In this document: piece after piece, positions 1 through 9,025 of the stretch
Layout of the letters: each line of letters starts with the position of its first letter
How positions within the stretch are numbered: position 1 is the first letter of the stretch
Assembly: GCA_902489135.1 (NCBI GenBank)
Contig: CABTYW010000001.1
Location: 20,651 to 84,650 of the forward strand
DNA: 64,000 bases
Direction: 5' to 3'
Source of the DNA: an uncultured Synergistaceae bacterium
Lineage (GTDB): Bacteria; Synergistota; Synergistia; Synergistales; Dethiosulfovibrionaceae
Notes under the pieces: model-generated
The model's input: the letters and a program-made list of their open reading frames with translations, nothing else
What the model was told of the DNA's origin: nothing
Database searches by the model: none
Made by a program: the position numbers and the translations under genes

Positions 1-66
1 ACGAGCATCGTGGAAGGCGGAGCTCACGACGTGATCCGCAAGGACAAAAATCCCGACACTCATTAG
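1..66 (+). CDS. C-terminal end of an unidentified protein
   Basis: The first 21 codons are open in frame 1 and end in TAG at 64-66, giving the tail TSIVEGGAHDVIRKDKNPD plus T-H. The piece is too short to assign to a family. A strong hairpin follows 30 bases later, which supports this being a genuine gene end. Confidence 0.5.
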   Translation, partial: TSIVEGGAHDVIRKDKNPDTH

Positions 67-96
67 GCTTTGCCCGCTCCGCCCCGTCGCATGCCA

Positions 97-130
97 CAAG
101 CCGCTCTCGTCGCAGAGCGGCTTGTTCTCT
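97..130 (+). terminator. Rho-independent terminator after the partial gene
   Basis: An 11-bp perfect stem (97-107 with 114-124) closes a 6-base loop and is followed by TTCTCT. It separates the partial gene from feoB. Confidence 0.65.
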
Positions 131-233
131 CAAAAAGCGCCGTCCCGCCTTGCGGACCGAGCGCCGCGTGGCGCGCATCCGGCGTCGATTTCCTGCAAAA
201 AATGAAAAAATCAACGGTCTTCGGAGGCCATCT

Positions 234-2753
234 ATGACAACACTTCAGCAACTGAAGCCGGGAGAATCGGCCGTGGTCACGACTGTGGGAGGAGAGGGCG
301 CGCTGCGTCAACATTTTCTCGACATGGGCGTCATTCCCGGAGCCGCTCTGACCGTTACGAAATTCGCCCCCATGGGCGATCCCATGGAACTGCTCATTCA
401 CGGCTATGAGCTGACGTTGCGCCTGGCCGATGCCGACAAGATCGGAGTGCGCCCCCTCACGGCGTCGGAGAAAACGTCGGCGGATTTTCAAAAGAATTCA
501 GGTCGCCCCGAAGCCGTACAGCATCCCGGCCTCGGGGAAGGCGGGCGATTTCACGATCGCGCCACTGAAATGCCGCTGCCGGAAGGCACGACGCTGACCT
601 TCGCTCTGGTGGGCAACCAGAACTGCGGCAAGACCACGCTGTTCAATCAGCTTACGGGCTCCAATCAGCACGTGGGAAATTTTCCCGGCGTCACCGTAGA
701 CCGTAAGGACGGCATCATCAAGGGACACCCTCACACGCTGGTGACCGACCTGCCGGGAATTTATTCTCTTTCGCCCTACAGCAGCGAAGAGCAAGTGTCG
801 CGTGCCTTTATCCTCGAAAACAAGCCCCACGGCATTATCAACATCGTGGATGCCACCAACATCGAGCGCAACCTCTATCTGACCATGCAGCTTCTGGAAC
901 TGGACATGCCCATGGTGTTGGTGCTGAACATGATGGACGAGGTGCGCGCCAACGGCGGTTCCATTTTGATCAACAAAATGGAACGGGCTCTGTCGGTGCC
1001 CGTCATTCCCATTTCAGCGGCTCGGGGCGAGGGCATCGACGAAATGATCGACCATGCCGTTCACGTGGCCAGGTATCAGGAACGCCCGGCGCGCCAGGAT
1101 TTCTGCGACCGCAACGAAGACGGGGGCGCGGTGCATCGCTGTCTTCACGGCATTATGCATCTCATCGAGGATCACGCCGCCGCCGCGGGACTTCCTCTTC
1201 GCTTTGCCGCCGGAAAGCTCGTCGAGGGCGACTTTCGCATTTTAGAAGCGCTCAATCTCACCGACAATGAGAAAGAGGCCATTGAACATATCATCGTTCA
1301 GATGGAAGCGGAACGCGGCCTCGACCGCTCAGCCGCCATGGCGGACATGCGTTTCGACTTTATCGGCCGGCTCTGCTCCACCACGGTGATCAAACCTCAG
1401 AAAAACAAGGGCTATGAGCGCAGCCGCAAAATCGACAGACTGCTGACGGGCACGTACACCGCCCTTCCCGTCTTTGCGGCCATCATGTCGCTGGTGTTCT
1501 GGCTGACCTTCAGTGTCATCGGCCCCGCGCTCCAGGATCTTCTGTCCCGACTGATCGACACGCTGTCCTCCGCCGCCGACGCAATGATGGCCGCATCGGG
1601 CGTCAACGCGCTCGTACGGTCTCTGACGGTCGACGGAATTTTCAGCGGCGTCGGCAGCGTGATCAGCTTTCTGCCCGTCATTGTGGTGCTGTTCTTTTTC
1701 CTGTCCATGCTGGAAGACAGCGGCTACATGGCGCGCGTTGCCTTCGTAATGGATCACCTGCTGAGAAAAATCGGTCTTTCAGGACGCAGCATCGTGCCCA
1801 TGCTCATCGGCTTCGGCTGCACCGTCCCGGCCGTCATGGCCGGTCGCACGCTGCCGTCGGAACGCGATCGCCGCATGACCGTCATGCTGACGCCCTTCAT
1901 GAGCTGTTCGGCCAAGCTGCCCATCTACGTATTCTTCGCGGCGGCTTTCTTCCCGAAAATGGCCGGAGGCATCACGGTGGCTCTGTACCTTCTGGGAATT
2001 CTCACCGGCGTCGCCGCGGCGCTGATCTCAAAAAACACGGTTTTCAAAGGAGAGCCCGTGCCCTTCGTCATGGAACTGCCCAACTACCGCCTGCCCGGCG
2101 TGGAAAACACGCTGCGCCTCATGTGGCAAAAGGCCCGGGATTTCATCGAGCGCGCCTTTACGGTGATCTTTATGGGCACCATCGTCATCTGGTTCCTTCA
2201 GACCTTCGACTTTCGTCTCAACGTCGTGACCGACTCGAGATACAGTATGCTCGCCGCCGTCGCGGGAGCCATTGCGCCGATTTTTGCTCCTCTGGGCTTC
2301 GGCGACTGGAGAATTTCCACGGCGCTCATGACGGGAGTGCTGGCGAAAGAGAGCGTGGTTTCCACGCTTTCGGTGGTGCTGGGCGGTGCCGAAAAGCTCG
2401 GCGAAGTGATGACGCCTCTCGGGGCCGCCTCGTTTTTAGTGTTCTGTCTTCTCTATACGCCCTGCGTTGCCGCCGTCGCGGCCATTCGACGCGAACTGGG
2501 CACCCGCTGGGCGCTGGGGGTGACGCTGTGGCAGTTCGCCGTCGCCTGGCTGGCCGCCGGGGCGGTGAAACTGACGGGAAATCTTCTCCGAGGGATTGAG
2601 ATGAACGGCTCCACGGCGCTGGTGCTTTTTCTGGTGGCGGCGGCCGTCGCGGCCGCCCTCTTGCGGCTGCGGCGCAAAAAAGGATGCCCCTGCGGCAGCT
2701 GCTCGCGCTGCTTGTTAAAGGGCAGCTGTTCGCGTCCTCTCAAAAAGAACTAA
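234..2753 (+). CDS. feoB: FeoA-FeoB fusion, ferrous iron transporter
   Basis: Fe(II) uptake GTPase of the inner membrane, 839 residues. The first ~75 residues form a FeoA-type SH3-like domain, with AVVTTVGGEGALRQHFLDMG near the start. A G-protein domain follows: G1 GNQNCGKTT near residue 127, G3 DLPG near 172 and G4 NMMD near 232. The permease core has two Gate-type repeats, including GYMARVAFVMD and GFGCTVPAVMAGR. The start is ATG 234 because GGAGG lies at 223-227; an in-frame TTG at 150 has no ribosome site. The extreme C-terminus carries a cysteine cluster (CxCxxCxxCx5C, near residues 815-830), possibly a metal or Fe-S site. Feo proteins support anaerobic iron acquisition. Fusion of FeoA to FeoB is known in several phyla. 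Confidence 0.95.
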   Translation: MTTLQQLKPGESAVVTTVGGEGALRQHFLDMGVIPGAALTVTKFAPMGDPMELLIHGYELTLRLADADKIGVRPLTASEKTSADFQKNSGRPEAVQHPGLGEGGRFHDRATEMPLPEGTTLTFALVGNQNCGKTTLFNQLTGSNQHVGNFPGVTVDRKDGIIKGHPHTLVTDLPGIYSLSPYSSEEQVSRAFILENKPHGIINIVDATNIERNLYLTMQLLELDMPMVLVLNMMDEVRANGGSILINKMERALSVPVIPISAARGEGIDEMIDHAVHVARYQERPARQDFCDRNEDGGAVHRCLHGIMHLIEDHAAAAGLPLRFAAGKLVEGDFRILEALNLTDNEKEAIEHIIVQMEAERGLDRSAAMADMRFDFIGRLCSTTVIKPQKNKGYERSRKIDRLLTGTYTALPVFAAIMSLVFWLTFSVIGPALQDLLSRLIDTLSSAADAMMAASGVNALVRSLTVDGIFSGVGSVISFLPVIVVLFFFLSMLEDSGYMARVAFVMDHLLRKIGLSGRSIVPMLIGFGCTVPAVMAGRTLPSERDRRMTVMLTPFMSCSAKLPIYVFFAAAFFPKMAGGITVALYLLGILTGVAAALISKNTVFKGEPVPFVMELPNYRLPGVENTLRLMWQKARDFIERAFTVIFMGTIVIWFLQTFDFRLNVVTDSRYSMLAAVAGAIAPIFAPLGFGDWRISTALMTGVLAKESVVSTLSVVLGGAEKLGEVMTPLGAASFLVFCLLYTPCVAAVAAIRRELGTRWALGVTLWQFAVAWLAAGAVKLTGNLLRGIEMNGSTALVLFLVAAAVAAALLRLRRKKGCPCGSCSRCLLKGSCSRPLKKN

Positions 2754-2815
2754 TCCGCTCCGGGGGCGATGGGAACCGCCCATGAAAGGGTTTCGCCCCT
2801 CGAAAAAAGACGGAG

Positions 2816-2863
2816 CGTCCGTCGGATGAAAAGCTTTCCGAAAGCTTTTCATCCGACGGGACG
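2816..2863. repeat. Long perfect inverted repeat in a convergent intergenic region
   Basis: A 17-bp perfect stem (2821-2837 with 2841-2857) closes a CCG loop. It is extended by CGTCC/GGACG with a single bulged G. No U-tract follows directly on either strand. It is the first of three hairpins between feoB and the yitT-like gene. Confidence 0.7.
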
Positions 2864-2891
2864 TACAAAAAAAGAGGCGGATCCCCTTCAC

Positions 2892-2933
2892 AAGAGCACG
2901 GGGGCGGCTTGAAAAAGCCGCCCCCGTGCTCTT
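2892..2933. repeat. 19-bp hairpin with GAAA tetraloop
   Basis: A perfect 19-bp stem (2892-2910 with 2915-2933) is capped by a GNRA-type GAAA loop. It is followed by ATAAAAA rather than a T-run on the + strand, so a simple intrinsic terminator is not obvious. Confidence 0.7.
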
Positions 2934-2950
2934 ATAAAAAGCCCGACGGT

Positions 2951-2990
2951 CGAAACGAGGCTTTATGGAAAGCCTCGTTTCGGCTTTTTT
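2951..2990. terminator. Bidirectional rho-independent terminator between feoB and the yitT-like gene
   Basis: A 14-bp stem (2951-2964 with 2969-2982) with an ATGG loop is followed by GCTTTTTT on the + strand. The AAAAAGCC upstream supplies a U-tract for the minus strand. The position between two converging genes fits shared termination. Confidence 0.75.
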
Positions 2991-3001
2991 CCTGCGCAAA
3001 C

Positions 3002-3916
3002 TTACGGAGTCGCGCGGCGGCCCCCACGGTCTTCTTCGCTCAGTCGCCGCCGCGTCAGCGTGTAGCCCTGGCCGTTGACTCCGGTAACGCCGGAGGTGAC
3101 GATGAAGGCGCCGGGATCCAAAGACAGCACCCTGCCCTTGATAAAGGGGTATTTTTTGGCGTGCACCACCGTCAGCACGGCCCGTCGCTCAAGCCCCCGA
3201 AAGGCCGTGTCGATGTGAAACAGCGTGGCGCCCACGTCGGCGTCATGAAGGAGCATCTCGCAGATTTCATGAAAGCGCTCGGAGATGATCATGACCTGTA
3301 CCTTGCCGTCACCCCAGATCACCGTGCGGTTCAGCGTGATGCCCACCGCCGCGGAGATAAGAAGGCTGTACAGCAGTTCCTGCGGGCCGTTCAGAAAGAC
3401 CTGCGCTCCGATGATGGCCACGTCGAAAAAGAACATGGAGTTGCCCACGGGAATTCCGCGGTACTTCTGGAGGATGCAGGGCGGAATGTCCATGCCGCCG
3501 CTGGAAGCTCCCGCGCGAATGATGAGGCCGACGCCCGCCCCCTGAAGCACACCGGTGAACAGGGCGGCCATGAGACGGTCATGGAGAAACAGACCCTCCA
3601 ACGGCATCGTCTCCAAAATCCCCAGCAACAGAGGATAGAACAGCGTGGAAAAAAGCGACGCCGCGGCAAATTCTCCGCCGAGAAAGAAAAGTCCCAGAAA
3701 AAACAGAAGACCGTTGACGGTGCCGTTGATCACCGACAGACGCAGAGGCAAAAAGTGCTGAATAAACAGAGATATGCCCGCCGAACCGCCAAGCATGAAT
3801 TTTTCGGGCACCACGAAGGCACAGATGGAAAAGGCGATCATCCCGTTGCCCAGCACAAGGTACATCAACATTCTGCCGTATCTTCCCGCGTCACTTCCGT
3901 TGAGCTGCAGCTTCAC
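3002..3916 (-). CDS. YitT family (DUF161/DUF2179) membrane protein
   Basis: The 304-residue protein has five to six hydrophobic segments in its first two thirds and a soluble C-terminal DUF2179 domain with the pattern ERFHEICEMLLHDADVGATL. The opening, with an FxVPxxFxxGGxxGxS-like stretch (FVVPEKFMLGGSAGISLF), is typical of YitT proteins. The family's substrate is unknown. The start is GTG 3916, which has AGGAGG seven bases upstream; the in-frame ATG at 3949 has no comparable site. The gene converges on feoB across a three-hairpin region. Confidence 0.85.
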   Translation of the reverse strand: MKLQLNGSDAGRYGRMLMYLVLGNGMIAFSICAFVVPEKFMLGGSAGISLFIQHFLPLRLSVINGTVNGLLFFLGLFFLGGEFAAASLFSTLFYPLLLGILETMPLEGLFLHDRLMAALFTGVLQGAGVGLIIRAGASSGGMDIPPCILQKYRGIPVGNSMFFFDVAIIGAQVFLNGPQELLYSLLISAAVGITLNRTVIWGDGKVQVMIISERFHEICEMLLHDADVGATLFHIDTAFRGLERRAVLTVVHAKKYPFIKGRVLSLDPGAFIVTSGVTGVNGQGYTLTRRRLSEEDRGGRRATP

Positions 3917-4071
3917 ACCAAGGCCTCCTCGACGCCGCCACGACGTCACAAAACAACGCTGTCGCGCTTTTCGCCCGCCGCCTCAACGGCGGTCGGCGGA
4001 CGATAAAAGAACTCGCCCGCGGTTTTTTCGGCAACGTTTTTTGCGGACTGCGGGGCTTTCAGGGCCTCCGC

Positions 4072-4848
4072 TTATCCGAAAAGAACATCCAAAACCATCA
4101 TGACCGAAAAGCCCAGCATATAGGACAGCACGCCCACATGGGAATGTTCGCCCGACGACATCTCGGGAATAAGCTCTTCCACTACCACATAAACCATGGC
4201 TCCCGCCGCGAAAGCCGGAAAATAGGGCAGCAGAGGAACCACGGCGCCGGCCGCCCAAAAGGTCAGAAGAGCGCCCAGAGGCTCAACCGCGCCGGAAAGA
4301 ATGCCCGCCGCAAAGGCTTGATGGGAAGAAACGCCCCGGGATCGCAGAGGCATGGAAACAATGGCGCCTTCGAGAAGATTCTGCACGGCGGTCCCCACCG
4401 ACAGAGCCGGCGCCGCGCCGGAAGACCGTCCCGACGATGCGAAAGCGGCGTACACGGTGCCCACGGCCATGCCCTCGGGAACGTTGTGCAGCGTCACCGC
4501 CGGCGCCAGCATGGTTGTGCGGGCCAGCTCTCTTCGGCCGCCCTCGGGCTTTTCGCTGAACATGTGAAGGTGAGGAACCGCATGATCCAACGCCAGGAGA
4601 AAGAAAACTCCCAGCCAAAAAACGACCGCGGCGGGCACAAAGGCCCGGTGCCCCCACGCGGCGCTCCGCTCCATGGAAGAAATGAGCAGACTCCACACCG
4701 ACGCGGCCGTCATCACGCCTGCGGCAAATCCCTCCATCCCGCGGGAAAGACTTCGATTCAGTCCGTTTTTCATAAAATAGGCCGAGGCCGACCCCACCGC
4801 CGTCCCCGCAAAGGGAATTAAAAATTCCACCGGCGTTTCAGCGCTCAC
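4072..4848 (-). CDS. ZIP family (GufA-type) divalent metal transporter
   Basis: The 258-residue inner-membrane protein has eight predicted helices. Metal-site motifs are visible: HNVPEG at 121-126 in helix 4, QNLLEG at about 156-161 in helix 5 and EELIPE near the C-terminus. Leucine replaces the usual proline of (Q/H)NxPEG in helix 5. A histidine-containing loop (DHAVPHLHMF) lies between helices 3 and 4, as in zinc-type ZIP carriers. The family imports or exports Zn, Fe or Mn; the direction is not shown here. The start is GTG 4848, behind AGGGGTGA; a TTG at 4881 is the alternative. Confidence 0.85.
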   Translation of the reverse strand: MSAETPVEFLIPFAGTAVGSASAYFMKNGLNRSLSRGMEGFAAGVMTAASVWSLLISSMERSAAWGHRAFVPAAVVFWLGVFFLLALDHAVPHLHMFSEKPEGGRRELARTTMLAPAVTLHNVPEGMAVGTVYAAFASSGRSSGAAPALSVGTAVQNLLEGAIVSMPLRSRGVSSHQAFAAGILSGAVEPLGALLTFWAAGAVVPLLPYFPAFAAGAMVYVVVEELIPEMSSGEHSHVGVLSYMLGFSVMMVLDVLFG

Positions 4849-5033
4849 GAAGTTCACCCCTATCAATGACGTCGTTTTCAAAGGGCGTCACATTTTTTTC
4901 CTTGGTCGAAAAAACCATCATCGCTCCTCGGTCGTTCAGACTCCGCCGCCGCGGCACCGGGCGCGCCTTTTCTGCAAGGACGCCCACGCCGTGAGGGTTT
5001 TCCCTGCAAAACCGCGAAAAGAAGAAAGCGCCG

Positions 5034-6368
5034 CTAGGCATTTTCCGCCGCAGCGACGCGCCTGCTCCGCCACGCCCACAGCCACGTCGCCGCATAGGCC
5101 GCCGCCGAAAGGGGCACCCAGGCCAGAGAAACCGAGGACAGCGGAAGCGCCGCGTAAAACCGTTCAAATCCCGGAAGACGGAGATTGAAAAGCATCGCGT
5201 AACCGTGAATCAGTCCGACGCCGCCCGTCAGAGCCGCGGCGATCAGAGACGCCCGCGCCGCCCGAAGGTTCCCCGGCTTCAGACAGTTTCCGCACAGACA
5301 ATAATACAGCGAGAGCACAATGGACACGGGATAGCAGGCGTCGAGCACGGGCCCGATGACGCTGATAATGGGATCCAGCCCGGCCGACGACACCATGCAG
5401 GCGAGGACACAGGTCAGCGCACAGATTTTTCCGTAGGACAGGCGGCCGTTGAAAATTTCTTCCCACAGCGACGCCGTTGACGACGCAACCCCCATGGTAG
5501 CCGTCAGACTGGCCGTGGCAAGAGCAGCAAGAAAGACCAGGCCTCCGGCGCTTCCCCAGAGGTTGACCACCATTTGGACGTAAAGCGCCGAAAGGTTTAG
5601 ACGAATGGTTCCGCCCGTGTTGGCGCCGGCGATCATGTGCCCCAGATGCGCCAGGGCAAGGAGCCCCAGACCGACGACGCAGACTTTCAGCAGATTGGCC
5701 CCCACGCTTCGAGGCGCAATGCCGGCATTTCCGATGCCCTGAACGGCCACGAGCCCATAGGCGAGAGCGCACTGAAGATCGCCCGCCGCATACCCGGCGA
5801 TGAAGCCGTGAACCACGGGATGATCGCTGAAAACCGGCGGCACGCGCGGCGCAAGAGGCGTCGCCATGCTTTGAGCGATGACGGCCGTGACGATAACGAC
5901 CAGCAGCGGAAAGAAAATTTTGCCGATGCGCTCCACCACTTTTCCCTTGCCGGAGACAAACAGGAAGACCGCCAGATAGAGCAGCCCGTTGAAGGAACAT
6001 TGCGACGCGAAACTGCCGGAAGTGCCCGTCAGCTGAAGGATGGCAGACCACAGGGCCGCCGTAATTCTCGGCATCATGAAGAAGGGGCCGAGAATGAGGA
6101 TGGTCAGCGCCACGGCGCACAGGCCGAATTTGGGCGCCGGCCGGCAAATCAGCGTCAGAAAGTTGCCGCCGCCCCTTACCAAAGCCACATAACCCAAAAA
6201 AGGAAGGACCACGGCCGAAAGGAAAATGCCAGCGTACGTCCAAAAGACCGCGCTGCCCGCATCAGCGCCCCACGTCACGGGATAGAGCAGACAGCCCGCG
6301 CCGAAGTGCATTGAAAACAGGCCGCCGCCGAGAACGAGAAGTTCTTTGAATGAAAGATTTTCACGCAT
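5034..6368 (-). CDS. brnQ: BrnQ-type branched-chain amino acid:cation symporter
   Basis: The 444-residue protein has about 12 transmembrane helices and belongs to the LIVCS family. It imports leucine, isoleucine or valine with Na+ or H+. The N-terminal FxMHFGAGCLLYPV corresponds to the FGAGNLIFP signature. LILGPFFMMPRITA matches the conserved 'GPxxxxPR' stretch after helix 3. The sequence is somewhat divergent, so the exact amino acid is uncertain. Translation begins at ATG 6368; the nearest purine-rich stretch (GGAG) is rather far upstream. It complements the Liv ABC transporter at 14.6-19.5 kb. Confidence 0.85.
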   Translation of the reverse strand: MRENLSFKELLVLGGGLFSMHFGAGCLLYPVTWGADAGSAVFWTYAGIFLSAVVLPFLGYVALVRGGGNFLTLICRPAPKFGLCAVALTILILGPFFMMPRITAALWSAILQLTGTSGSFASQCSFNGLLYLAVFLFVSGKGKVVERIGKIFFPLLVVIVTAVIAQSMATPLAPRVPPVFSDHPVVHGFIAGYAAGDLQCALAYGLVAVQGIGNAGIAPRSVGANLLKVCVVGLGLLALAHLGHMIAGANTGGTIRLNLSALYVQMVVNLWGSAGGLVFLAALATASLTATMGVASSTASLWEEIFNGRLSYGKICALTCVLACMVSSAGLDPIISVIGPVLDACYPVSIVLSLYYCLCGNCLKPGNLRAARASLIAAALTGGVGLIHGYAMLFNLRLPGFERFYAALPLSSVSLAWVPLSAAAYAATWLWAWRSRRVAAAENA

Positions 6369-6457
6369 TTTTTAAATTCAGCTCCGCTGACAGCCTTTTC
6401 CGAAAAGGCCGACGTCACCGCCGGCGAGCGCAACCGCTCTCAAGAGGCGCGCCCATT

Positions 6458-7405
6458 TCAGTTTCCGGCGCCTTTGCCTAAATGCTTTAAAGAGACCAAA
6501 GCGATGGCCGAAAAGATAAAAGCGCAACCCACCAGCTCCGGCAGCGAAGGGACCGCCTTCGTCGCCCAGGCCGTGAGCCCCACCGCCGAGAGAATCTCCA
6601 CCGAGGCCATGAGACTGGAAACCGATGCGGGGACGCACTCCAACGACTTGAAATAAAGCGAATACCCCACCAGACAGCCGAAAAAAGAGGGCACGAAAAT
6701 CAGGACTCCCGCATAGGGCGTAACCGCGGAAAAGTTTCTCCATTCACCGGCGGCGAAAATATACAGCGTCGTCCAGAAAATGCCGCAGAGGTGCGTATAA
6801 AAGAAAAATCCCCAGCCCGTAACGGTGCTGCCCCTGGTGCTGGAAGCGCGCACAAGAAGGGTTTGCCCCACAATGCCCGCCACCGCCGCGATCCCCCACA
6901 GCACGCCTCTCACGTCGATGTGAGTGTTGAGCGTCCACTGCGGCGTCATCACCGAACACACCACGCCCAGCGCCACCAGGCAGGCTCCCGCGAAGTCCCA
7001 TTTCGTGGGCCGCTCGCCGGTGACCGGCGAAGAACACAGCACCGTCACAATGGGATAGGTGTAGTGCAGCACCAGCGCCGAAGCGGCCTCGAGATATTCG
7101 ACGGACAACATGAACCCCAGATAGAGCCCCGTGGGCCCCAACAGAGAAAACCAGAAAATGCGCTTCAGGTCCCTGCGTGTTATTTTCAGCTGATGGGGAT
7201 GGCAGAGCCTCAGCCAAACCCAGAGAATCAGCGACACCATGAGCATGCGGATCAGCACCGCCAGAGAGATGGACACGCCCTCCCGGCCGAGCAGCTTTGT
7301 GGCGGGCGTCGTCAGTCCCCACAGAATGCCCGTCATGCCGCTCAGGGCAATGCCCTTGAATGTCCTGTCCGCCCCTTTCCCGGGCGAAAAATTTTTCTTT
7401 GTCAC
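6458..7405 (-). CDS. EamA/DMT family transporter
   Basis: A 315-residue, ten-helix drug/metabolite transporter made of two EamA repeats. The first begins with GMTGILWGLTTPATKLLG; the second begins near GVLWGIAAVAGIVGQTLL. DMT proteins usually export amino acids or small metabolites; no substrate can be read from the sequence. The start is GTG 7405, seven bases after the stop of the NimA-like gene and preceded by GGTGGTGA, so the two genes are co-transcribed. A second EamA gene lies at 9026-9913. Confidence 0.85.
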   Translation of the reverse strand: MTKKNFSPGKGADRTFKGIALSGMTGILWGLTTPATKLLGREGVSISLAVLIRMLMVSLILWVWLRLCHPHQLKITRRDLKRIFWFSLLGPTGLYLGFMLSVEYLEAASALVLHYTYPIVTVLCSSPVTGERPTKWDFAGACLVALGVVCSVMTPQWTLNTHIDVRGVLWGIAAVAGIVGQTLLVRASSTRGSTVTGWGFFFYTHLCGIFWTTLYIFAAGEWRNFSAVTPYAGVLIFVPSFFGCLVGYSLYFKSLECVPASVSSLMASVEILSAVGLTAWATKAVPSLPELVGCAFIFSAIALVSLKHLGKGAGN

Positions 7406-7412
7406 CGCCGTT

Positions 7413-7919
7413 TCACCACCGTCGCTCCGAAATTGTCGGGATTGGGGCAGCCTTCGGTCTTGCCGGCAAGCCCTTCGCTTTTAAGTACCCCGACATGGAC
7501 GGCGTTTTCCCCAATCCCTCCGCCGGTTCGATAACGGAAATCGCCGCCGGGCCGCAATGCGCCTTCAGCGCGCCGCCGATGCGGCATTTCTCCGCTGAAT
7601 TCCGCTTTTCCCAGATGCGCCCCGTTCCCGTGACGTTGCGGTCCACCTGCCCCATGGGCTCCGCCTTTGACAGATGGAGCTCCACGGCGGCGGCGATGAT
7701 GCAGGACGACGCCCGGGGATGGACGAGCAGAAGCCCCGCCTTGCACCCGGCGAGAGCGTCGTGAAAATACAAACCGTTCCGCTCTCGGCCGCCGTAATCG
7801 ACGGAAACGGCATGGGGAGCGCCCCAACTGCCGACAGACGCGAGATGAAGCAGACGCCCGTCTTCGATGACGTTCCCGACCCGATCCGTATTTTTCACTT
7901 CGCGGCCTTTTCTTCTCAC
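7413..7919 (-). CDS. NimA-like FMN-binding (pyridoxamine-5'-phosphate-oxidase-fold) protein
   Basis: The 168-residue protein opens with a pattern typical of the Nim/PNPOx-like split barrel: an xGRLLHLASVG strand, a GxPHAVSVDYG strand, then GLYFHDALAGCKAGLL, equivalent to the iYFHxAxxGxKxxxL flavin contact region. Relatives are FMN-dependent reductases, some able to inactivate nitroimidazoles. The C-terminal third is poorly conserved. The GTG start at 7919 follows AGAGGTGA. The gene lies between ridA-like and eamA genes on one strand. Confidence 0.65.
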   Translation of the reverse strand: MRRKGREVKNTDRVGNVIEDGRLLHLASVGSWGAPHAVSVDYGGRERNGLYFHDALAGCKAGLLLVHPRASSCIIAAAVELHLSKAEPMGQVDRNVTGTGRIWEKRNSAEKCRIGGALKAHCGPAAISVIEPAEGLGKTPSMSGYLKAKGLPARPKAAPIPTISERRW

Positions 7920-7998
7920 CGAACGCTCACCTCTGCACCGTCTTTATTTTTCGACTCGGTCCCCGCTTGTTCCGCCTTTCGCGAAACGTGCGCAGGCG

Positions 7999-8457
7999 TC
8001 ACGGCCTGACTTGAAAGACCATTTCCACCTCGCAGGGAGCGTTTCCCGGAAGGGACGACGCGCCCACGGCGCTGCGGGCGTGAGCGCCGGTCGCTCCGAA
8101 AAGTTCGTACAGCAGCTTCGAGGCGCCGTCCACGACCTTCGACTGATCAGTGAAATCGGAGGAGCAGTTCACAAACCCCGTGACCTTCACGACGCGGACC
8201 ACTTGGTCCAAACCGCAGAGCCGGTCCGCGATGGACAGACAGTTGACGGCGCACAGTCGCGCGGCGGCCTGCGCTTCTTCCAAAGACAGGTCGACGCCGC
8301 ACTTCCCGCGGTATTGAAGCTGGCCGTCCACTTTGGGCGTCTGTCCCGCGGTAAAAAGCAACGCTCCCGCTTTGACGCCGGGGCAGTAGGACGCCGACGG
8401 AGGCGTCGAACGAGGCAGCCGGATGCCAAGTTCCTTCAGACGGTCATAGAGGTTCAT
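7999..8457 (-). CDS. RidA/YjgF family imine deaminase
   Basis: The 152-residue enzyme hydrolyses reactive enamine/imine products made by PLP enzymes, protecting aminotransferases. The family's catalytic arginine lies in ARSAVG (Arg128) and the acidic partner in PCEVE (Glu143). The length and the N-terminal RLKELGIRLP fit the longer subfamily. The ATG at 8457 follows GGAGGAGG. The protein makes sense in an organism with many aminotransferases. The upstream leader (8458-8700) contains several hairpins. Confidence 0.88.
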   Translation of the reverse strand: MNLYDRLKELGIRLPRSTPPSASYCPGVKAGALLFTAGQTPKVDGQLQYRGKCGVDLSLEEAQAAARLCAVNCLSIADRLCGLDQVVRVVKVTGFVNCSSDFTDQSKVVDGASKLLYELFGATGAHARSAVGASSLPGNAPCEVEMVFQVRP

Positions 8458-8984
8458 CGTTCATTCCTCCTCCAATGTTTTCAAAAAACAAAGGCGCGCC
8501 ACGGTTGCCTCCCCATGGAGACAGGGTTCACCTCTCTCTATCAGGCTGACAGGCGCCGTCCAAAGGCGCCCGCAACGGTCGGGCAAAAAAATAAAGGCGC
8601 CCCGCCCGGCGAGCCGCAGCAGAACACCATCTCAGTGTATCATTTTGCCCCGCCCATGGAAAGCGCTCAGGCCGATTGTGGGGCTGAGCGCGACGTTTTT
8701 TAACTAAGTGGCAGAGAAAAAGGCCTCAGGCGATGCTCTATAATAATCAAAGCGCCTGATCCCGCCGAACAGAGGGGCGTAAATTTTTTGCCGGCGGGAG
8801 CGCTGCCGAAATGGACCATGGGCGCTTCCCGACCACTTCCGACGCACGCTTTTTTGTGAAAAAATCGACGGCACGGGGCCTTTGCTCCCACAATACAGGA
8901 GATGGAAAACCGTCCCGCGGTGAAATGTTCTTTTTTCCGACTTCCCTCGGCGGCCATGAACTTCACCGGCCTGAAAATTTCTGC
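8458..8984. other. Non-coding divergent region upstream of the ridA-like and eamA genes
   Basis: No credible gene is present in this stretch. It contains the GGCGCC-rich hairpin leader of the minus-strand ridA operon (about 8500-8600) and a terminator-like hairpin on the + strand (8663-8701). The second eamA promoter follows at 8962-8990. No known riboswitch consensus was recognised. Confidence 0.5.
8663..8701 (+). terminator. Orphan intrinsic terminator on the + strand
   Basis: The stem GCGCTCAG/CTGAGCGC (8663-8670 with 8684-8691) is followed by GACG and six T. No + strand gene ends here, so it may end an unannotated short transcript. Confidence 0.55.
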
Positions 8985-8990
8985 TATGAT
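8962..8990 (+). promoter_or_regulatory. Promoter of the second EamA gene
   Basis: TTCACC at 8962-8967, a 17-base spacer and TATGAT at 8985-8990. TGC directly before the -10 makes it an extended -10 promoter. The start codon is 36 bases downstream. Confidence 0.6.
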
Positions 8991-9025
8991 CTCGGTCAAA
9001 ACCCGATGTTAAGGAAGGAACGACG

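Noticed and set aside
8521..8600. Riboswitch or SRP RNA before the ridA-like gene
   Set aside because: CTATCAGGCTGACAGG loosely recalls a glycine aptamer, but no second conserved core exists; no SRP GGAAGG-type loop is present.
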